Assembly: GCA_902588635.1 (NCBI GenBank)
Contig: CACIPW010000004.1
Coordinates: 1-47,502 of the forward strand
Length of the DNA: 47,502 bases
Source of the DNA: an uncultured Pelagibacteraceae bacterium
Lineage (GTDB): Bacteria > Pseudomonadota > Alphaproteobacteria > Pelagibacterales > Pelagibacteraceae
Direction: 5' to 3'
The notes beneath the pieces are model-generated. The model did no database searches, was not told the origin of the DNA, and saw only the letters and a list, made by a program, of their open reading frames with translations. Positions 19,454-29,803 of the stretch are shown in pieces. Both the position numbers and the translations under genes were made by a program. How positions within the stretch are numbered: the first letter of the stretch is position 1; the number at the start of each line of letters is the position of its first letter.

Positions 19454-20557
19454 ATGATATTAAAAAAAGCAAATATAGCAAAAGTTTTAAATAATGTGTA
19501 TTTTAAAAAAAAAACTCCTATTAGTCTTATTCATTTTTTAACAAATAGATGTAACGCAAGATGCTCTTTCTGTTTTATTGATTTTGATAATCCAAAAACT
19601 TTTGTTGGAGAATTAACTTTAGAAGAAATTGATAAAATGACAAAAAATATGGGAGAAACTTTATTGAATGTGAATTTTACTGGTGGGGAACCTTTTGCAA
19701 GAAAAGATATTGTAGAGATAGCAAAAACCTACATAAGAAATACAACTATTCAATCAATTTATATAACTACTAATGCAAGTCTACCCGAGAGAGTAATTGA
19801 TTTTGCCAAAGAAATTAATAATTTTGATCCTAATATTGAATTAAGTTTTCAAATATCTATAGATGATCTACCAGAAAAACATAATTCTGTAAGAAAAATT
19901 AAAAATTTATTTGATAGCTGCTTAATTACTTACAATGGTCTTAGAGATCTAAAAAATCCAAAGATTAACCCATCTGTTAACATAACTGTCTCAGAGGAAA
20001 ACTGTTCTAATATAAAATCTATTTTTTATTACTTTGTTAATGAATGCAATTTAGACTCTATAAAATGCTGTATAGTAAGAGACGAAGGTATATACAAAAC
20101 AGCAGATGATAAAAAAAAAAAAATATTGGATGCATATACATGGCTAACTGAAGAAATTAAAAATTTAAAAAAATCAAAAAAAATCAAAAATTATAACAAC
20201 TCCCTCCAAGGCAAAATTCATAATACAAAAGATGATATTTCTTGGGAAATGGTAAAAAAAATTTATAAAGACAATGCTTATATAAGTCCATGTCATGCAT
20301 CATCTTTGTTTGGCGTAATAACTGCTGATGGAAAAATTTACCCATGTGAGATACTTGAGGATAAATTAATAGGCGATTTAAGAAAAAATGATATGGATTT
20401 TTTAAAAGTATGGAATAGTTCTATAAACTCAGATATTAAGAGATTTATACATGAAACCAATTGTAGGTGTACCTATGAATGTGCAATTTCTTTTAATATT
20501 TTGGGTAATTGGCGTTATCAACACAAACTAATTTCTAGCTTTTTGAATCGTTATTAA
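19454..20557 (+). CDS. Radical SAM protein with SPASM/twitch-like C-terminus
   Basis: 367 residues. The 4Fe-4S radical SAM site is C33-x3-C37-x2-C40 in NRCNARCSFC, and GGEP at 77-80 is the SAM-binding segment. The C-terminal part has further cysteines (C280, C298, C337, C339, C343) in a SPASM-like arrangement around ITADGKIYPCEILED and CRCTYEC, suggesting one auxiliary cluster. Such enzymes modify peptides, proteins or sugars. The neighbours are glycosyltransferases and an ABC exporter, so the substrate may be a glycan or a small peptide. Function is not known. Confidence 0.85.
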   Translation: MILKKANIAKVLNNVYFKKKTPISLIHFLTNRCNARCSFCFIDFDNPKTFVGELTLEEIDKMTKNMGETLLNVNFTGGEPFARKDIVEIAKTYIRNTTIQSIYITTNASLPERVIDFAKEINNFDPNIELSFQISIDDLPEKHNSVRKIKNLFDSCLITYNGLRDLKNPKINPSVNITVSEENCSNIKSIFYYFVNECNLDSIKCCIVRDEGIYKTADDKKKKILDAYTWLTEEIKNLKKSKKIKNYNNSLQGKIHNTKDDISWEMVKKIYKDNAYISPCHASSLFGVITADGKIYPCEILEDKLIGDLRKNDMDFLKVWNSSINSDIKRFIHETNCRCTYECAISFNILGNWRYQHKLISSFLNRY

Positions 20558-20650
20558 ATGAAAATTAATTTATCAAAAAATATTATAAAAAAAATAAATA
20601 AAAATATTTTTCTTTATATTATTTTAATTTTTACAAATAAATTTAATTAC

Positions 20651-21442
20651 CTACTCCCCGATGTTGATTAAAGTTCCCTTTTTTCTAGCTTTGGCAAAAG
20701 AATAATAAAATAAGGCAATCGCAGTTGCTAGATAAATTCCATTTAAATAAAATGCAATTATTATATTTTGATAATTAACACTTTGATTAATAAGTATGTT
20801 CCTAGCTTCTTCAAAAATATAAACAAGGGGAAGCGAGTAAGCTATTTTTTGAAAAAAATCAGGTAAAATTTCTATAGGGTAATAAATACACCCAAAAGGT
20901 GCCAATAAAAACATTGTTGACCAAGCAATATTTTCAAACGAAGGACCAAATCTTAATAAACCTGATGAAACAAATATCCCTAGAGTAATTCCAAATATAT
21001 ATAAACTTAAAAAAAGAAAAAATAAATGTACCCCAAGATCTAATAAAGATATTCCAAAAAGTGGAGATGTTAAGAGAATTGCAGGTATTAAACCAATTAG
21101 GGCTCTAATTAGCGCAGTAAAAACTAAAGAAATTATTATTTCGCTTATTTTTATTGGAGCAATAAATAAATTTGTAAAATTTCTGCTCCATATTTCTTCT
21201 AAAAACAACATGTTAAACCCAATACTTGTCCTAAATAAAAAATCATACAAAATTGCACAAGTTAATATTACCCCGACGGCATTGTTGTAATAAGTGCTAT
21301 GATTGGCAAAAAAATTAGAGATAAAACCCCACAATGTTATCTGAATTGAAGGCCAGTATATTAAATCTAAAATTCTTGGAAAAGATCTAGTAATTAAAAA
21401 AAAATGCCTTAAAAAAAGACCATATATTCTATTAAATTTCAT
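20651..21442 (-). CDS. ABC-2 type transporter permease
   Basis: 263 residues with about six hydrophobic segments. The pattern of the ABC-2 family of exporters is visible (RFGPSFENIAWSTMFLLAPFGCIYYPIEILPDFFQ). It starts inside the ATPase gene (11-base overlap), so the two form one exporter. ABC-2 systems export polysaccharides, lipids or drugs. Next to two sugar transferases and a radical SAM gene, a surface-glycan or lipid export role is reasonable but not proven. Confidence 0.88.
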   Translation of the reverse strand: MKFNRIYGLFLRHFFLITRSFPRILDLIYWPSIQITLWGFISNFFANHSTYYNNAVGVILTCAILYDFLFRTSIGFNMLFLEEIWSRNFTNLFIAPIKISEIIISLVFTALIRALIGLIPAILLTSPLFGISLLDLGVHLFFLFLSLYIFGITLGIFVSSGLLRFGPSFENIAWSTMFLLAPFGCIYYPIEILPDFFQKIAYSLPLVYIFEEARNILINQSVNYQNIIIAFYLNGIYLATAIALFYYSFAKARKKGTLINIGE

Positions 21443-22166
21443 TTTTGTTTCTTGTAAGTTTTAAGAATACTTCTTCTAAATTTTGTCTACCATGTTTTGC
21501 GATCAATTCTTCAGGTTTACCTTTGTCTATGATAACACCTTCTTTCATCATTAATACAGATGAACACAATCTTGTTACTTCGCTCATATTATGAGAAGCC
21601 AATAAGATAGATATTCTTTTTTCTCTTTTATAATTTTCTAAAAAAGTTCTAATAAAATCTCCAATTTCAGGATCTAAAGATGCTGTTGGTTCATCCAAAA
21701 ATAATACAACAGGGTCATTAATTAAAGCTTTTGCTAAACTTGCTCTATTTTTTTGACCCGAAGAAAGTTCACCTGTTATTTTATTTAATAGTTCTTCTAA
21801 TCTTAATTTATTAGCAAGATATTCAATTCTGCTTTTTAGATTTTTTACACTATATAGTTTTCCATATACAATTAAATTTTGTTTTACAGTTAGTTTTTTT
21901 GGCAATTCTATATATGGTGAGATAAAATTTATTTTTTGAAGAATGCTAATTCTATTTTTTTCAATTTTCATTCCATTTATATTTATTTGACCGTTAGAAG
22001 GTTTTAACAAACCAAGTAGCATTCCTATAGTTGTTGTTTTTCCACAACCATTTGGACCCAAAAGTCCAATTATTTCATTTTCTTTAATTTTAAAATTGAT
22101 ACCTTTCACAGCATCTTTTTTGCCGTAAGATTTAGAAAGATTTATAACTTCTACTGAATTTTCCAT
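21432..22166 (-). CDS. ABC transporter ATP-binding protein
   Basis: 244 residues. Walker A GPNGCGKT is at 37-44, the signature is ELSSGQKNRASLAKAL, Walker B is VLFLDEPTASLDP, and the switch histidine appears in LLASHNMSEV. It powers the permease encoded just downstream with an 11-base overlap. Its start shares one base with the tsaC stop, so tsaC, ATPase and permease form one transcript. The drug/polysaccharide exporter class is inferred from the ABC-2 partner. Confidence 0.92.
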   Translation of the reverse strand: MENSVEVINLSKSYGKKDAVKGINFKIKENEIIGLLGPNGCGKTTTIGMLLGLLKPSNGQININGMKIEKNRISILQKINFISPYIELPKKLTVKQNLIVYGKLYSVKNLKSRIEYLANKLRLEELLNKITGELSSGQKNRASLAKALINDPVVLFLDEPTASLDPEIGDFIRTFLENYKREKRISILLASHNMSEVTRLCSSVLMMKEGVIIDKGKPEELIAKHGRQNLEEVFLKLTRNKNEI

Positions 22167-23098
22167 TAAAATTTTGACGCCCTAAGCAATCTGTCATTAA
22201 TTGCTTCACCAAAACTCTTGTTAGGTATTTTTTCAACAGCAATACTTTTAAATTTCTTTTTCTTTATCATTCGTAAGGTTCTGTATAAATTTTTTGCTGC
22301 GTTCTTAAGATTTTTACTTTTACTCAAATAATAAAAGTTTTTACCAGATAATTTTCTTTTTTTAATTAATATGAAAGCTTCATTCTGTTTTGCTTTATTA
22401 ACATTTAGTCTTATTGGAATTCCTGGGGAATAATGAACCTTGCCTTGTCCAGGGGAAGTAATTTTTTTCTTTTTGTTGTTATATTTAATGTCAGATTTAA
22501 GTATTTTTTTTATTTTTTTTATTTCAGCTCCACCTAATCTTAATATTTCAGGTTTATTTATTAAACTAATTATTGTTGATTCAAGACCTATTTTTGATCT
22601 GCCACCATCTAGGATAAATTTAATTTTTTTTCCGAACTCATCTTTTACATCTTCTTTTGACACTGGACTAATTTTAGTTGAAATATTTGCACTTGGTGCT
22701 GCAAGTGGATACTTGAGACTTTTAAGTAATTTTTTTGTAACGGAATTTTTTGGGAATCTTACAGCTAATGTTTTTTTGTTATTAGTAACATTTTTTGAAA
22801 TTTTGCTATTTTTTTTTAATTTTAAAACAAACGTGATGGGTCCAGGACAAAACTTCTTATATAATTTGTAAAAAAAATAATTTGTTTCACAATCAAGTTG
22901 TAACATTTTTAAACTATGATAATGCACTATTAAGGGGTTTTTTTTGGGTCTTTTTTTTAATTTAAATATTTTTGCTGTTGCAATATTAGAATATGCGTTT
23001 GCAGCTAATCCGTATACAGTTTCTGTAGGAATGCCTACGCATTCATTTTTATCTAAATAGTATTTAGCTTTTTTAATATTTGAAAGATTGTTTTTCAT
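22166..23098 (-). CDS. tsaC: L-threonylcarbamoyladenylate synthase, Sua5 type
   Basis: 310 residues. The YrdC domain (about 1-200) has the N-terminal GIPTETVYGLAANA and the downstream KKRPKKNPLIVHYH, FCPGPITFVL, VRFPKN and PLAAPSAN. A linker with SPGQGKVHYSPG leads to the smaller Sua5 C-terminal domain (about 215-310), which ends in NDRLLRAS. It makes the intermediate for t6A at position 37 of ANN-reading tRNAs. The two-domain Sua5 form is the alternative to short TsaC. It diverges from xseB with 19 bases between. Confidence 0.93.
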   Translation of the reverse strand: MKNNLSNIKKAKYYLDKNECVGIPTETVYGLAANAYSNIATAKIFKLKKRPKKNPLIVHYHSLKMLQLDCETNYFFYKLYKKFCPGPITFVLKLKKNSKISKNVTNNKKTLAVRFPKNSVTKKLLKSLKYPLAAPSANISTKISPVSKEDVKDEFGKKIKFILDGGRSKIGLESTIISLINKPEILRLGGAEIKKIKKILKSDIKYNNKKKKITSPGQGKVHYSPGIPIRLNVNKAKQNEAFILIKKRKLSGKNFYYLSKSKNLKNAAKNLYRTLRMIKKKKFKSIAVEKIPNKSFGEAINDRLLRASKF

Positions 23099-23117
23099 GT
23101 AATATTACAACTATTAT

Positions 23118-23372
23118 ATGAAAGATAAAAATTTACCAAACGATATTAAAGATAAATCTCTAGACGAACTTACAGAATTAGCTAATAGTATAATTGAAAA
23201 TCTTGAAAAAGAGAAAGATTTGGAAAATTCAATAAATAAGTACCAAGAATTAATAAGGTTGAATAATTTAATTGAAAAAAAATTTCAAACAACTTCAAGA
23301 AATATATCCCAAAATACTAGAGAAAAGATTAGCAAATTATTAATAAATAAAGATGGAAAAAAAATTAAATAA
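23118..23372 (+). CDS. xseB: Exodeoxyribonuclease VII small subunit
   Basis: 84 residues, the normal size. The sequence is acidic and helical with the family pattern KSLDELTELANSIIENLEKEKDLENSINKYQE. The protein binds in several copies to XseA to make the single-strand exonuclease; xseA is not in the window. The gene overlaps ispA by 20 bases. The xseB-ispA-dxs order is a widely conserved proteobacterial operon, which supports the call. Confidence 0.9.
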   Translation: MKDKNLPNDIKDKSLDELTELANSIIENLEKEKDLENSINKYQELIRLNNLIEKKFQTTSRNISQNTREKISKLLINKDGKKIK

Positions 23373-24222
23373 AATTGCTAGAGATACCAATTCGTTTTTA
23401 TTAAAATTGTTATCAAAACAAAAAAAAACAGATTTAATTAAGCCTATGAAGTATGGCCTGATGCCAGGCGGAAAAAAAATTAGAACAAAATTAATTACAG
23501 ATGTTGGAAAAATTTTTCGAATAAAATATCAAAACCTTATTCAGGTTGGAGCAGCTGTAGAGTGCATTCATGCTTATTCTTTAATTCATGATGATCTTCC
23601 ATGTATGGATAATGATTTATTGAGAAGAGGTAAACCATCAACACATAAAAAATTTGGAGAATCAACAGCAATACTTGCTGGAAACTCTCTTCTTACAATA
23701 GCATTTGAAATTTTGAGCCAAAAAAACTTTCAGCTAGATGACAAATTAAAAGTAAAATTGATTAAATTAATATCAGAATGCTCAGGACACTCAGGGATAG
23801 CAGGAGGTCAATATTCCGATCTAAATTTTGAAGGTAAAAAAATTCCTTTGAACAGGATAGTAGAAATGCAGATAAAAAAGACAGGAAAGCTTTTTAGTTT
23901 TTGTTGTATGGCACCTGTGATCATTAGTAAAAAAAATAATTATTTAAAAAATTTTGATGAAATCGGTGCTGACATTGGTTTACTATTTCAAATAGCAGAC
24001 GACCTTATTGATTATAGTGGAAATTCAAAAGAAGCAGGAAAAAAAACAAGAAAGGATTTAAAAAAAGGAAAAGCGACACTAATCAGTTTACTAGGTCATC
24101 AAAATACTATTAAATATGGAAACAGGCTAAAATATAAGATATTTAAAAAACTTAATTATTTTGGAAAAAGAGCTGAAGATTTAAGAAGTACAGTTAAATA
24201 TATATTAGAAAGAAGCAATTGA
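23353..24222 (+). CDS. ispA: Farnesyl (or geranylgeranyl) diphosphate synthase
   Basis: 289 residues. The first aspartate-rich motif is D80-D81-x4-D86 in [11 protein letters not shown], of the bacterial DDx4D type, followed by RRGKPSTH. The second is DDLID in [12 protein letters not shown]. It extends isopentenyl units to C15 (or C20) prenyl diphosphate, feeding quinones, undecaprenyl phosphate and carotenoid/retinal. Chain length was not determined from sequence. It overlaps xseB by 20 bases and dxs by four. Confidence 0.92.
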   Translation: MEKKLNKIARDTNSFLLKLLSKQKKTDLIKPMKYGLMPGGKKIRTKLITDVGKIFRIKYQNLIQVGAAVECIHAYSLIHDDLPCMDNDLLRRGKPSTHKKFGESTAILAGNSLLTIAFEILSQKNFQLDDKLKVKLIKLISECSGHSGIAGGQYSDLNFEGKKIPLNRIVEMQIKKTGKLFSFCCMAPVIISKKNNYLKNFDEIGADIGLLFQIADDLIDYSGNSKEAGKKTRKDLKKGKATLISLLGHQNTIKYGNRLKYKIFKKLNYFGKRAEDLRSTVKYILERSN

Positions 24223-26132
24223 AGAAAAAATATAAATATTTGGATAAAATTAATTTTCCTGCAGATATTAAAAATTTTACACAGCCAGAACTAAAATTTT
24301 TAGCAGAAGAAGTTAGAGAAGAAATGATTGATGCTGTTTCTGAAACCGGAGGTCATTTAGGTGCTGGTTTAGGAGTGGTGGAATTAACTGTTGCTTTGCA
24401 TTATATATTTAATACTCCAAATGATAAGTTAATTTGGGATGTTGGTCATCAAACATATCCGCATAAAATTTTAACAGGAAGAAAAGATAGAATTAGAACA
24501 TTAAGAAAAGGGAATGGTCTGTCAGGTTTTACAAAAAGATCAGAAAGTGAATACGATACCTTTGGCGCTGGACATAGCTCAACATCAATATCATCCGCTT
24601 TAGGAATTGCTGTTGCAAATAAACTTTCAAACAAATCTGACAATGTAATTGCAGTGATAGGAGATGGCGCGATTAGTGCTGGAATGGCTTATGAAGCAAT
24701 GAATAATGCTGGAACAAGCAAAACTAAAATGATTGTTATTTTAAATGATAACGATATGTCGATAGCTAAACCAGTTGGAGCAATGAGAAGATATTTGGCA
24801 AAAATTTTATCCGGAAAGATATATTTTAGTTTAAGGGAAACGGCAAAACTTATCATTTCAGCCTTTTCGAAAAGATTTAGCAGTAAAGCAGGTAAAGCCG
24901 AGGATTTTTTGAGATCAGCTGTTACTGGTGGAACTTTATTTAATTCAATGGGCTTTTATTATATTGGACCAATTGATGGACACGACATAGACGCTCTAAT
25001 ATCAGTACTAAAAAACGCAAAAGAAGTAAATTATGATGGTCCAATAATGATTCATGTAAAAACAGAAAAAGGAAAAGGGTATAAATTCGCAGAAAAATCT
25101 GCTGATAAATATCATGGTGTTGTAAAGTTTAATGTAAATACTGGTATACAAGAAAAATCAAAGTCGAATACTCCCGCATATACAAAAGTTTTTGCAAATA
25201 CACTTTTAAAACATGCAGAAAGAGATAGTAAAATTATTGGTATAACTGCAGCAATGCCTTCCGGAACAGGAATGGATGTTTTTGGAGAGAAATTTCCCTC
25301 TAGAATGTTTGATGTAGGTATAGCCGAACAACACGCAGTTACTTTTGCAGCTGGTCTTGCAACTGAAGGCTACAAGCCATATGCAGCAATTTATTCAACA
25401 TTTTTGCAAAGAGCATACGATCAAGTTGTTCATGATGTTGCAATTCAAAGTTTACCTGTTAGGTTTGCAATTGATAGAGCGGGACTAGTTGGTGCTGATG
25501 GCCCAACGCACGCAGGTTCGTTTGATATAACATATTTATCAACCTTACCAAATTTTGTTGTTATGGCTGCAAGCGATGAAGCTGAGTTGGTAAGGATGAT
25601 AAATACATCGATTGATATAAATGACAAACCCTCAGCATTTAGATATCCTCGAGGCAATGGAACAGGTGTGAGCTTACCAACAATTGAAGAAAAATTAGAA
25701 ATTGGAAAAGGACGAGTCATTAAGGAAGGTAAAAAAGTTGCTTTACTAAATTTTGGAGCAAGGTTAAACGAATGTCTGATAGCTCGTGAAAATCTTGTAA
25801 AAAAAGGTATTAACATAACATTAATCGACGCAAGATTTGCTAAGCCTATTGATGAAAATTTAATATGGCAAATCGCAACTGATCATGAAGCAGTAATTAC
25901 TATAGAAGAGGGATCAATAGGAGGTTTTGGTTCACATGTAGGACAATTCCTTGCTGAAAAAAATTTGCTGGATAGTAATTTAAAGTATAGATCTATGATA
26001 TTATCTGATCAATTTATAAATCATAATAAGCCTGATTTAATGTACAAATATGCTGGATTAGATGCAAATAGTATAGAAAATAAAATTTTAGATACTCTAA
26101 ATTCAAAAATAATAATAAAGAAAACTAACTAA
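24219..26132 (+). CDS. dxs: 1-deoxy-D-xylulose-5-phosphate synthase
   Basis: 637 residues with a TTG start overlapping the ispA stop. Thiamine diphosphate binding is seen in [18 protein letters not shown]. The transketolase-type pyrimidine domain has [15 protein letters not shown] and the substrate-binding [18 protein letters not shown]. It makes DXP from pyruvate and glyceraldehyde 3-phosphate, the first step of the MEP isoprenoid pathway. Coupling to ispA ties the first and a late step of the pathway in one transcript. Its stop overlaps that of aroC on the opposite strand. Confidence 0.97.
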   Translation: MKKKYKYLDKINFPADIKNFTQPELKFLAEEVREEMIDAVSETGGHLGAGLGVVELTVALHYIFNTPNDKLIWDVGHQTYPHKILTGRKDRIRTLRKGNGLSGFTKRSESEYDTFGAGHSSTSISSALGIAVANKLSNKSDNVIAVIGDGAISAGMAYEAMNNAGTSKTKMIVILNDNDMSIAKPVGAMRRYLAKILSGKIYFSLRETAKLIISAFSKRFSSKAGKAEDFLRSAVTGGTLFNSMGFYYIGPIDGHDIDALISVLKNAKEVNYDGPIMIHVKTEKGKGYKFAEKSADKYHGVVKFNVNTGIQEKSKSNTPAYTKVFANTLLKHAERDSKIIGITAAMPSGTGMDVFGEKFPSRMFDVGIAEQHAVTFAAGLATEGYKPYAAIYSTFLQRAYDQVVHDVAIQSLPVRFAIDRAGLVGADGPTHAGSFDITYLSTLPNFVVMAASDEAELVRMINTSIDINDKPSAFRYPRGNGTGVSLPTIEEKLEIGKGRVIKEGKKVALLNFGARLNECLIARENLVKKGINITLIDARFAKPIDENLIWQIATDHEAVITIEEGSIGGFGSHVGQFLAEKNLLDSNLKYRSMILSDQFINHNKPDLMYKYAGLDANSIENKILDTLNSKIIIKKTN

Positions 26133-27214
26133 CTATTGCACTGGGCAATATTCATTAAATAATGATCTAAAAGGACGCAGTGCATCATTGCTTCACCAAT
26201 TGGCACCGCTCTAATACCAACACACGGATCGTGTCTACCTTTGACAGATATTGATGTATTTTTTCCAAACTTATTAATAGTTTTTCGCGAGGTAAGAATT
26301 GAAGAAGTTGGTTTTACAGCAAATGAAACAATTATATCTTGTCCAGATGATATGCCACCTAGAATACCTCCAGCATTATTTGATTTAAAATTTGTTTTTT
26401 TTCCTTTTTGAGATATTTCATCAGAATTTTGTTCTCCAGTTAATTGAGCAGAATTCATACCAGATCCAATATTAACTCCTTTTACTGCATTAATACTCAT
26501 CATTGCGGATGCTAAATCCATATCTAATTTTGAATATATTGGTGCGCCCAAACCAACAGGTATTCCTCTTGCTCTTAATTCAATTATTGCACCACATGAC
26601 GAACCTGCTTTTCTTATGCTTAGCAAATATTTTTCCCAAAGTTTTACTATAGACTTATCAGGACAGAAAAAAGGATTTTTATTAATAAATTGATCATTCC
26701 ATTTTTTTGTATCACATCCAATTATACCTAACTGAGTAACTGCTCCAATAACTTTGTATTTTTTTCCAATTTTACTTTCCAAAACTTTTTTTGCTATCGC
26801 TCCAGCCGCTACTCTTGCTGCGGTTTCTCTAGCGGATTGTCTGCCACCACCTTTATAGTCTCTAATTCCATATTTTTTAAAATATGTATAGTCTGCATGA
26901 CCAGGTCGGAATTTATCTTTAATTGTTTCATAATCTCTTGATCTCATATCTTTATTATAAATAATCATAGAGATAGGGGTGCCTGTAGTTTTACCTTCAA
27001 ACACACCTGATAAAATGTTTACTTTATCATCTTCTTTTCTTTGCGTTGTGAATTTTGACTGACCTGGTTTTCTTTTATTCAGCTCAATTTGAATATCTTT
27101 TTCTTTAATATTTATATTTGGAGGGCACCCATCAACGACACACCCTATTGCAGGGCCATGAGATTCACCCCAAGTTGTGAAGCGAAATAGCTTTCCAAAA
27201 GTATTAAATGACAT
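26129..27214 (-). CDS. aroC: Chorismate synthase
   Basis: 361 residues from the ATG at 27214, which gives the normal family start [20 protein letters not shown]. An upstream in-frame ATG at 27256 would add 14 residues and cross the start of the divergent pdxH, so I reject it. Family motifs [42 protein letters not shown] and [15 protein letters not shown] are present. It converts EPSP to chorismate with reduced FMN. The shared four-base stop with dxs leaves no spacer. Confidence 0.97.
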   Translation of the reverse strand: MSFNTFGKLFRFTTWGESHGPAIGCVVDGCPPNINIKEKDIQIELNKRKPGQSKFTTQRKEDDKVNILSGVFEGKTTGTPISMIIYNKDMRSRDYETIKDKFRPGHADYTYFKKYGIRDYKGGGRQSARETAARVAAGAIAKKVLESKIGKKYKVIGAVTQLGIIGCDTKKWNDQFINKNPFFCPDKSIVKLWEKYLLSIRKAGSSCGAIIELRARGIPVGLGAPIYSKLDMDLASAMMSINAVKGVNIGSGMNSAQLTGEQNSDEISQKGKKTNFKSNNAGGILGGISSGQDIIVSFAVKPTSSILTSRKTINKFGKNTSISVKGRHDPCVGIRAVPIGEAMMHCVLLDHYLMNIAQCNS

Positions 27215-27247
27215 TAAATATATTATATAAGTTATTTTGTTGAAATT

Positions 27248-27874
27248 ATGAATCAAAAAAATTCACTGGGTCTGGATAAATGCTTTAAGGATTTGGAAAA
27301 TCCAATAGAACTCTTTAAAGAGTGGTTTAATGAAGCAAAAAAGACAGAAATAAACGATCCCAATGTGTTCACGTTAGCCACAGCTGACAGCAATGGGATT
27401 CCATCAGCACGAATGATTTTATTGAAAGATTATAACCAAAATGGTTTTATTTTTTATACAAATTTAAATAGTAAAAAAAGTGTTGATTTAAAAGAAAATC
27501 CAAATGCTTCTTTATGTTTTCATTGGAAGAGTCTTTTAAGACAAATAAGAATTAGTGGAAAAGTTTCTAAAGTGTCAGACAAAGAATCGGACGCGTATTT
27601 TAAAACAAGAACCTATGGTAGCAAAATCTCCGCTTGGGCATCTAAACAGAGTTTAGTTTTAAATAATATAGAAGAACTCCATAAATTAATTGGCGATTTT
27701 AAAAAAAAATATCCAAATGAAAATGATGTTCCAAGACCAGATTACTGGTCAGGATGGAGCTTAGATCCAAATAGTATAGAGTTTTGGTTATATGGTGAAA
27801 ATAGAACACATCAAAGATTAAAATATATTAAAAATGATAATAATAATTGGGAAAAAATTTTATTAAATCCTTAA
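27248..27874 (+). CDS. pdxH: Pyridoxamine 5'-phosphate oxidase
   Basis: 208 residues, normal length. An FMN-binding split-barrel protein with [37 protein letters not shown] and the C-terminal family motif [20 protein letters not shown]. It oxidises pyridoxine or pyridoxamine phosphate to PLP. It diverges from aroC (33-base spacer) and its stop overlaps the polyprenyl synthase stop by four bases (TTAA). Confidence 0.96.
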   Translation: MNQKNSLGLDKCFKDLENPIELFKEWFNEAKKTEINDPNVFTLATADSNGIPSARMILLKDYNQNGFIFYTNLNSKKSVDLKENPNASLCFHWKSLLRQIRISGKVSKVSDKESDAYFKTRTYGSKISAWASKQSLVLNNIEELHKLIGDFKKKYPNENDVPRPDYWSGWSLDPNSIEFWLYGENRTHQRLKYIKNDNNNWEKILLNP

Positions 27875-28884
27875 AAAGTCCTTTCTAAACTAAAAGAAGT
27901 TAAATTTTGAAATATATTTTTTTCTTTTGTATCGCTAAATATACTTAGAGAATTAGATGCAAGATTAATGAAATGCTCAGCTTTTTTGTAACACTCAAAA
28001 ATAATGTTATACTTTTTGATCATTAAAAGAACTTTTTTAAATTCTTCTTCTGATCTTTCTTTCTTATCAAATATTTCTTTTAATTCTTTTTTTTCATCAT
28101 TTTTTAATTTCTGGTAAAGCAGTATTACAGGTAAAGTTATTTTGCCTTCGTAAAAATCATTTCCTATTTCTTTACCAAATAATTTTAATTCAGAATTATA
28201 ATCCAAAGTATCATCTGCTATTTGGAAAGTTAATCCAAGATTTTTTCCATAGAATTCTAAAGCATCTTTAATTTTATTTTCTTTATTTGATAATATAGAA
28301 CCGACTCTTGTTGCTGCAGCAAACAAAGAAGCCGTTTTAGCGGATATTATTTTTAGATACGTTTCTTCCAACATATCAATTTCACCTTCATGTTGCAGTT
28401 GCAATACTTCTCCTTGAGATATTTCCGCAGAAGTTGAAGAAAGAAGTTTTAAAACTTCAAGACTACCATCCTCAACCATCATTTCAAAACATCTGCTCAA
28501 CAAATAATCGCCAACTAAAATTGATGATTTATTTCCCCAAATATTATTTAAAGTTTTTTTTCCTCTTCTAATCTCTCCTTTGTCTATAACATCATCATGC
28601 ATTAGGGTTGCCGCATGTATAAGTTCTATACAAGCAGCAAGATTGACGTCTCTAGAACCTTTTGAATATCCACAAAGTTTAGAGGAGCCCAAAGTAAGCA
28701 ATGCTCTCAATCTTTTACCACCTGTTCTAAGATGGTATTTTGTCATTTCATCTACCAGTTCTATTTTGCTTGATAATTTTGTTTTAATCTTTTCCTCAAC
28801 CAAAATTAGTTTATCATCAAGAGAATTTTTGAGCTCTGAGTATGAATTGTTTATTCGATTTTTTAACTGAACAACTGTTCCCAT
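27871..28884 (-). CDS. ispB: Long-chain polyprenyl diphosphate synthase (ubiquinone side chain)
   Basis: 337 residues. The first motif is D97-D98-x2-D101 in MHDDVIDKGEIRRG, the DDxxD type of long-chain synthases. The second is FQIADDTLDYNSE with GNDFYEGKITLPVI. It is distinct from the ispA product in this window, which has the four-residue insert. The role is making the octa- to decaprenyl tail of ubiquinone; exact chain length is not visible. It is divergent from the S49 peptidase gene with a 109-base spacer. Confidence 0.9.
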   Translation of the reverse strand: MGTVVQLKNRINNSYSELKNSLDDKLILVEEKIKTKLSSKIELVDEMTKYHLRTGGKRLRALLTLGSSKLCGYSKGSRDVNLAACIELIHAATLMHDDVIDKGEIRRGKKTLNNIWGNKSSILVGDYLLSRCFEMMVEDGSLEVLKLLSSTSAEISQGEVLQLQHEGEIDMLEETYLKIISAKTASLFAAATRVGSILSNKENKIKDALEFYGKNLGLTFQIADDTLDYNSELKLFGKEIGNDFYEGKITLPVILLYQKLKNDEKKELKEIFDKKERSEEEFKKVLLMIKKYNIIFECYKKAEHFINLASNSLSIFSDTKEKNIFQNLTSFSLERTF

Positions 28885-28924
28885 AAGAATAAGTTAGTAC
28901 AATTGACACAATATCATACTTATC

Positions 28925-28952
28925 AATTGACGCACCTCAAACTACAACTATA
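28925..28952 (+). promoter_or_regulatory. Probable sigma-70 promoter for the S49 peptidase-glyQ-glyS-ppdK run
   Basis: TTGACG at 28925-28930 and TATAAG at 28947-28952 are spaced by 16 bases. They lie 42 bases upstream of the S49 peptidase ATG in the 109-base divergent spacer. The fit to the consensus is good for this AT-rich sequence. It would give a leader of about 35 bases. Confidence 0.5.
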
Positions 28953-28993
28953 AGGAGACTTTATATTAAACCAAAAATTTTATAAGCATTAGC

Positions 28994-29803
28994 ATGATCT
29001 CATTTTTCAAAAAAAAGAAAATTATTCCTCTTATAAAACTAAATGGGGTAATAGGAAATGTTGGTAAGTTTAAACAAGGGATAGATTTTGCAGGCCAAGA
29101 AGAAATAATAAAAAAAGCTTTTTCAATAAAGAAAGCACCCGCTGTAGCAATATCAATAAATTCCCCAGGAGGGTCGCCTGTTCAATCACATTTGATACAT
29201 GATTTTATAAGACATCAAGCTAAAAAGAGCAAAAAAAAAGTTATAATTTTTGCTGAAGATGTTGCTGCATCTGGTGGATATTTAATTGCTTGTGCAGGAG
29301 ATGAAATTTATGCAAATCAAAGCTCAATTGTGGGTTCAATAGGCGTTATTTACTCTTCATTTGGTTTTAAAGATTTAATTGAAAAAATTGGAGTTCAAAG
29401 AAGAGTATACACTGCTGGAAAAAACAAAAGCACTTTGGACCCTTTCATGGAAGAAAAACAGGAAGATATTGAAAGATTGAAAAATATACAATTAGATTTG
29501 CACAAAGATTTTATAGAAGTTGTTGAAAAAAGTAGATCTGCTAAATTAAAAAAAGATTCAGGAATTGAGCTGTTCTCCGGAGAGTTTTGGTCAGGAAGAA
29601 AATCAAAAGAATTAGGTTTGATAGATGGAATTGGAAATGCAGACCAAATATTAAGAGAAAAATTTGGAGAAGATGTTGTTATTAAAAAATTTGAAAAATC
29701 AAAAGGTTGGTTAACTAAAAAATTATCATCATCGGAAAGTCATGCCGATCAAGTAATTAGTATTTTAGAAGAAAGATCTATCTGGCAAAGATATGGTTTC
29801 TAA
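28994..29803 (+). CDS. S49 family serine peptidase (SppA/SohB-like)
   Basis: 269 residues. The family core is [21 protein letters not shown] and [19 protein letters not shown], with nucleophile S93. [10 protein letters not shown] and [13 protein letters not shown] follow, where K145 (or K143) is the expected general base. It is the short, single-domain form. I see no signal peptide and only a weakly hydrophobic start, so it may act from the cytoplasmic face of the membrane or in the cytosol. Substrates are likely signal peptide remnants or membrane protein fragments. Its 3' end overlaps glyQ by 11 bases. Confidence 0.9.
   Translation: MISFFKKKKIIPLIKLNGVIGNVGKFKQGIDFAGQEEIIKKAFSIKKAPAVAISINSPGGSPVQSHLIHDFIRHQAKKSKKKVIIFAEDVAASGGYLIACAGDEIYANQSSIVGSIGVIYSSFGFKDLIEKIGVQRRVYTAGKNKSTLDPFMEEKQEDIERLKNIQLDLHKDFIEVVEKSRSAKLKKDSGIELFSGEFWSGRKSKELGLIDGIGNADQILREKFGEDVVIKKFEKSKGWLTKKLSSSESHADQVISILEERSIWQRYGF

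Noticed and set aside
15119-22166. Mobile element or prophage next to tRNA-Arg
   Set aside because: No integrase, transposase, terminal repeats or tRNA 3'-end duplication were seen.
22440-22871. 143-codon open frame antisense to tsaC
   Set aside because: A shadow of the Lys/Asn-rich tsaC sequence, Phe/Leu-rich with no family resemblance.
27215-27256. Upstream ATG adding 14 residues to chorismate synthase
   Set aside because: The family starts at [12 protein letters not shown] and the extension would cross the start of the divergent pdxH.
28950-28955. AAGGAG resembling a ribosome binding site before the S49 peptidase gene
   Set aside because: No start codon lies within a usable distance; the next ATG is 38 bases away. 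It overlaps the end of the -10 box instead.
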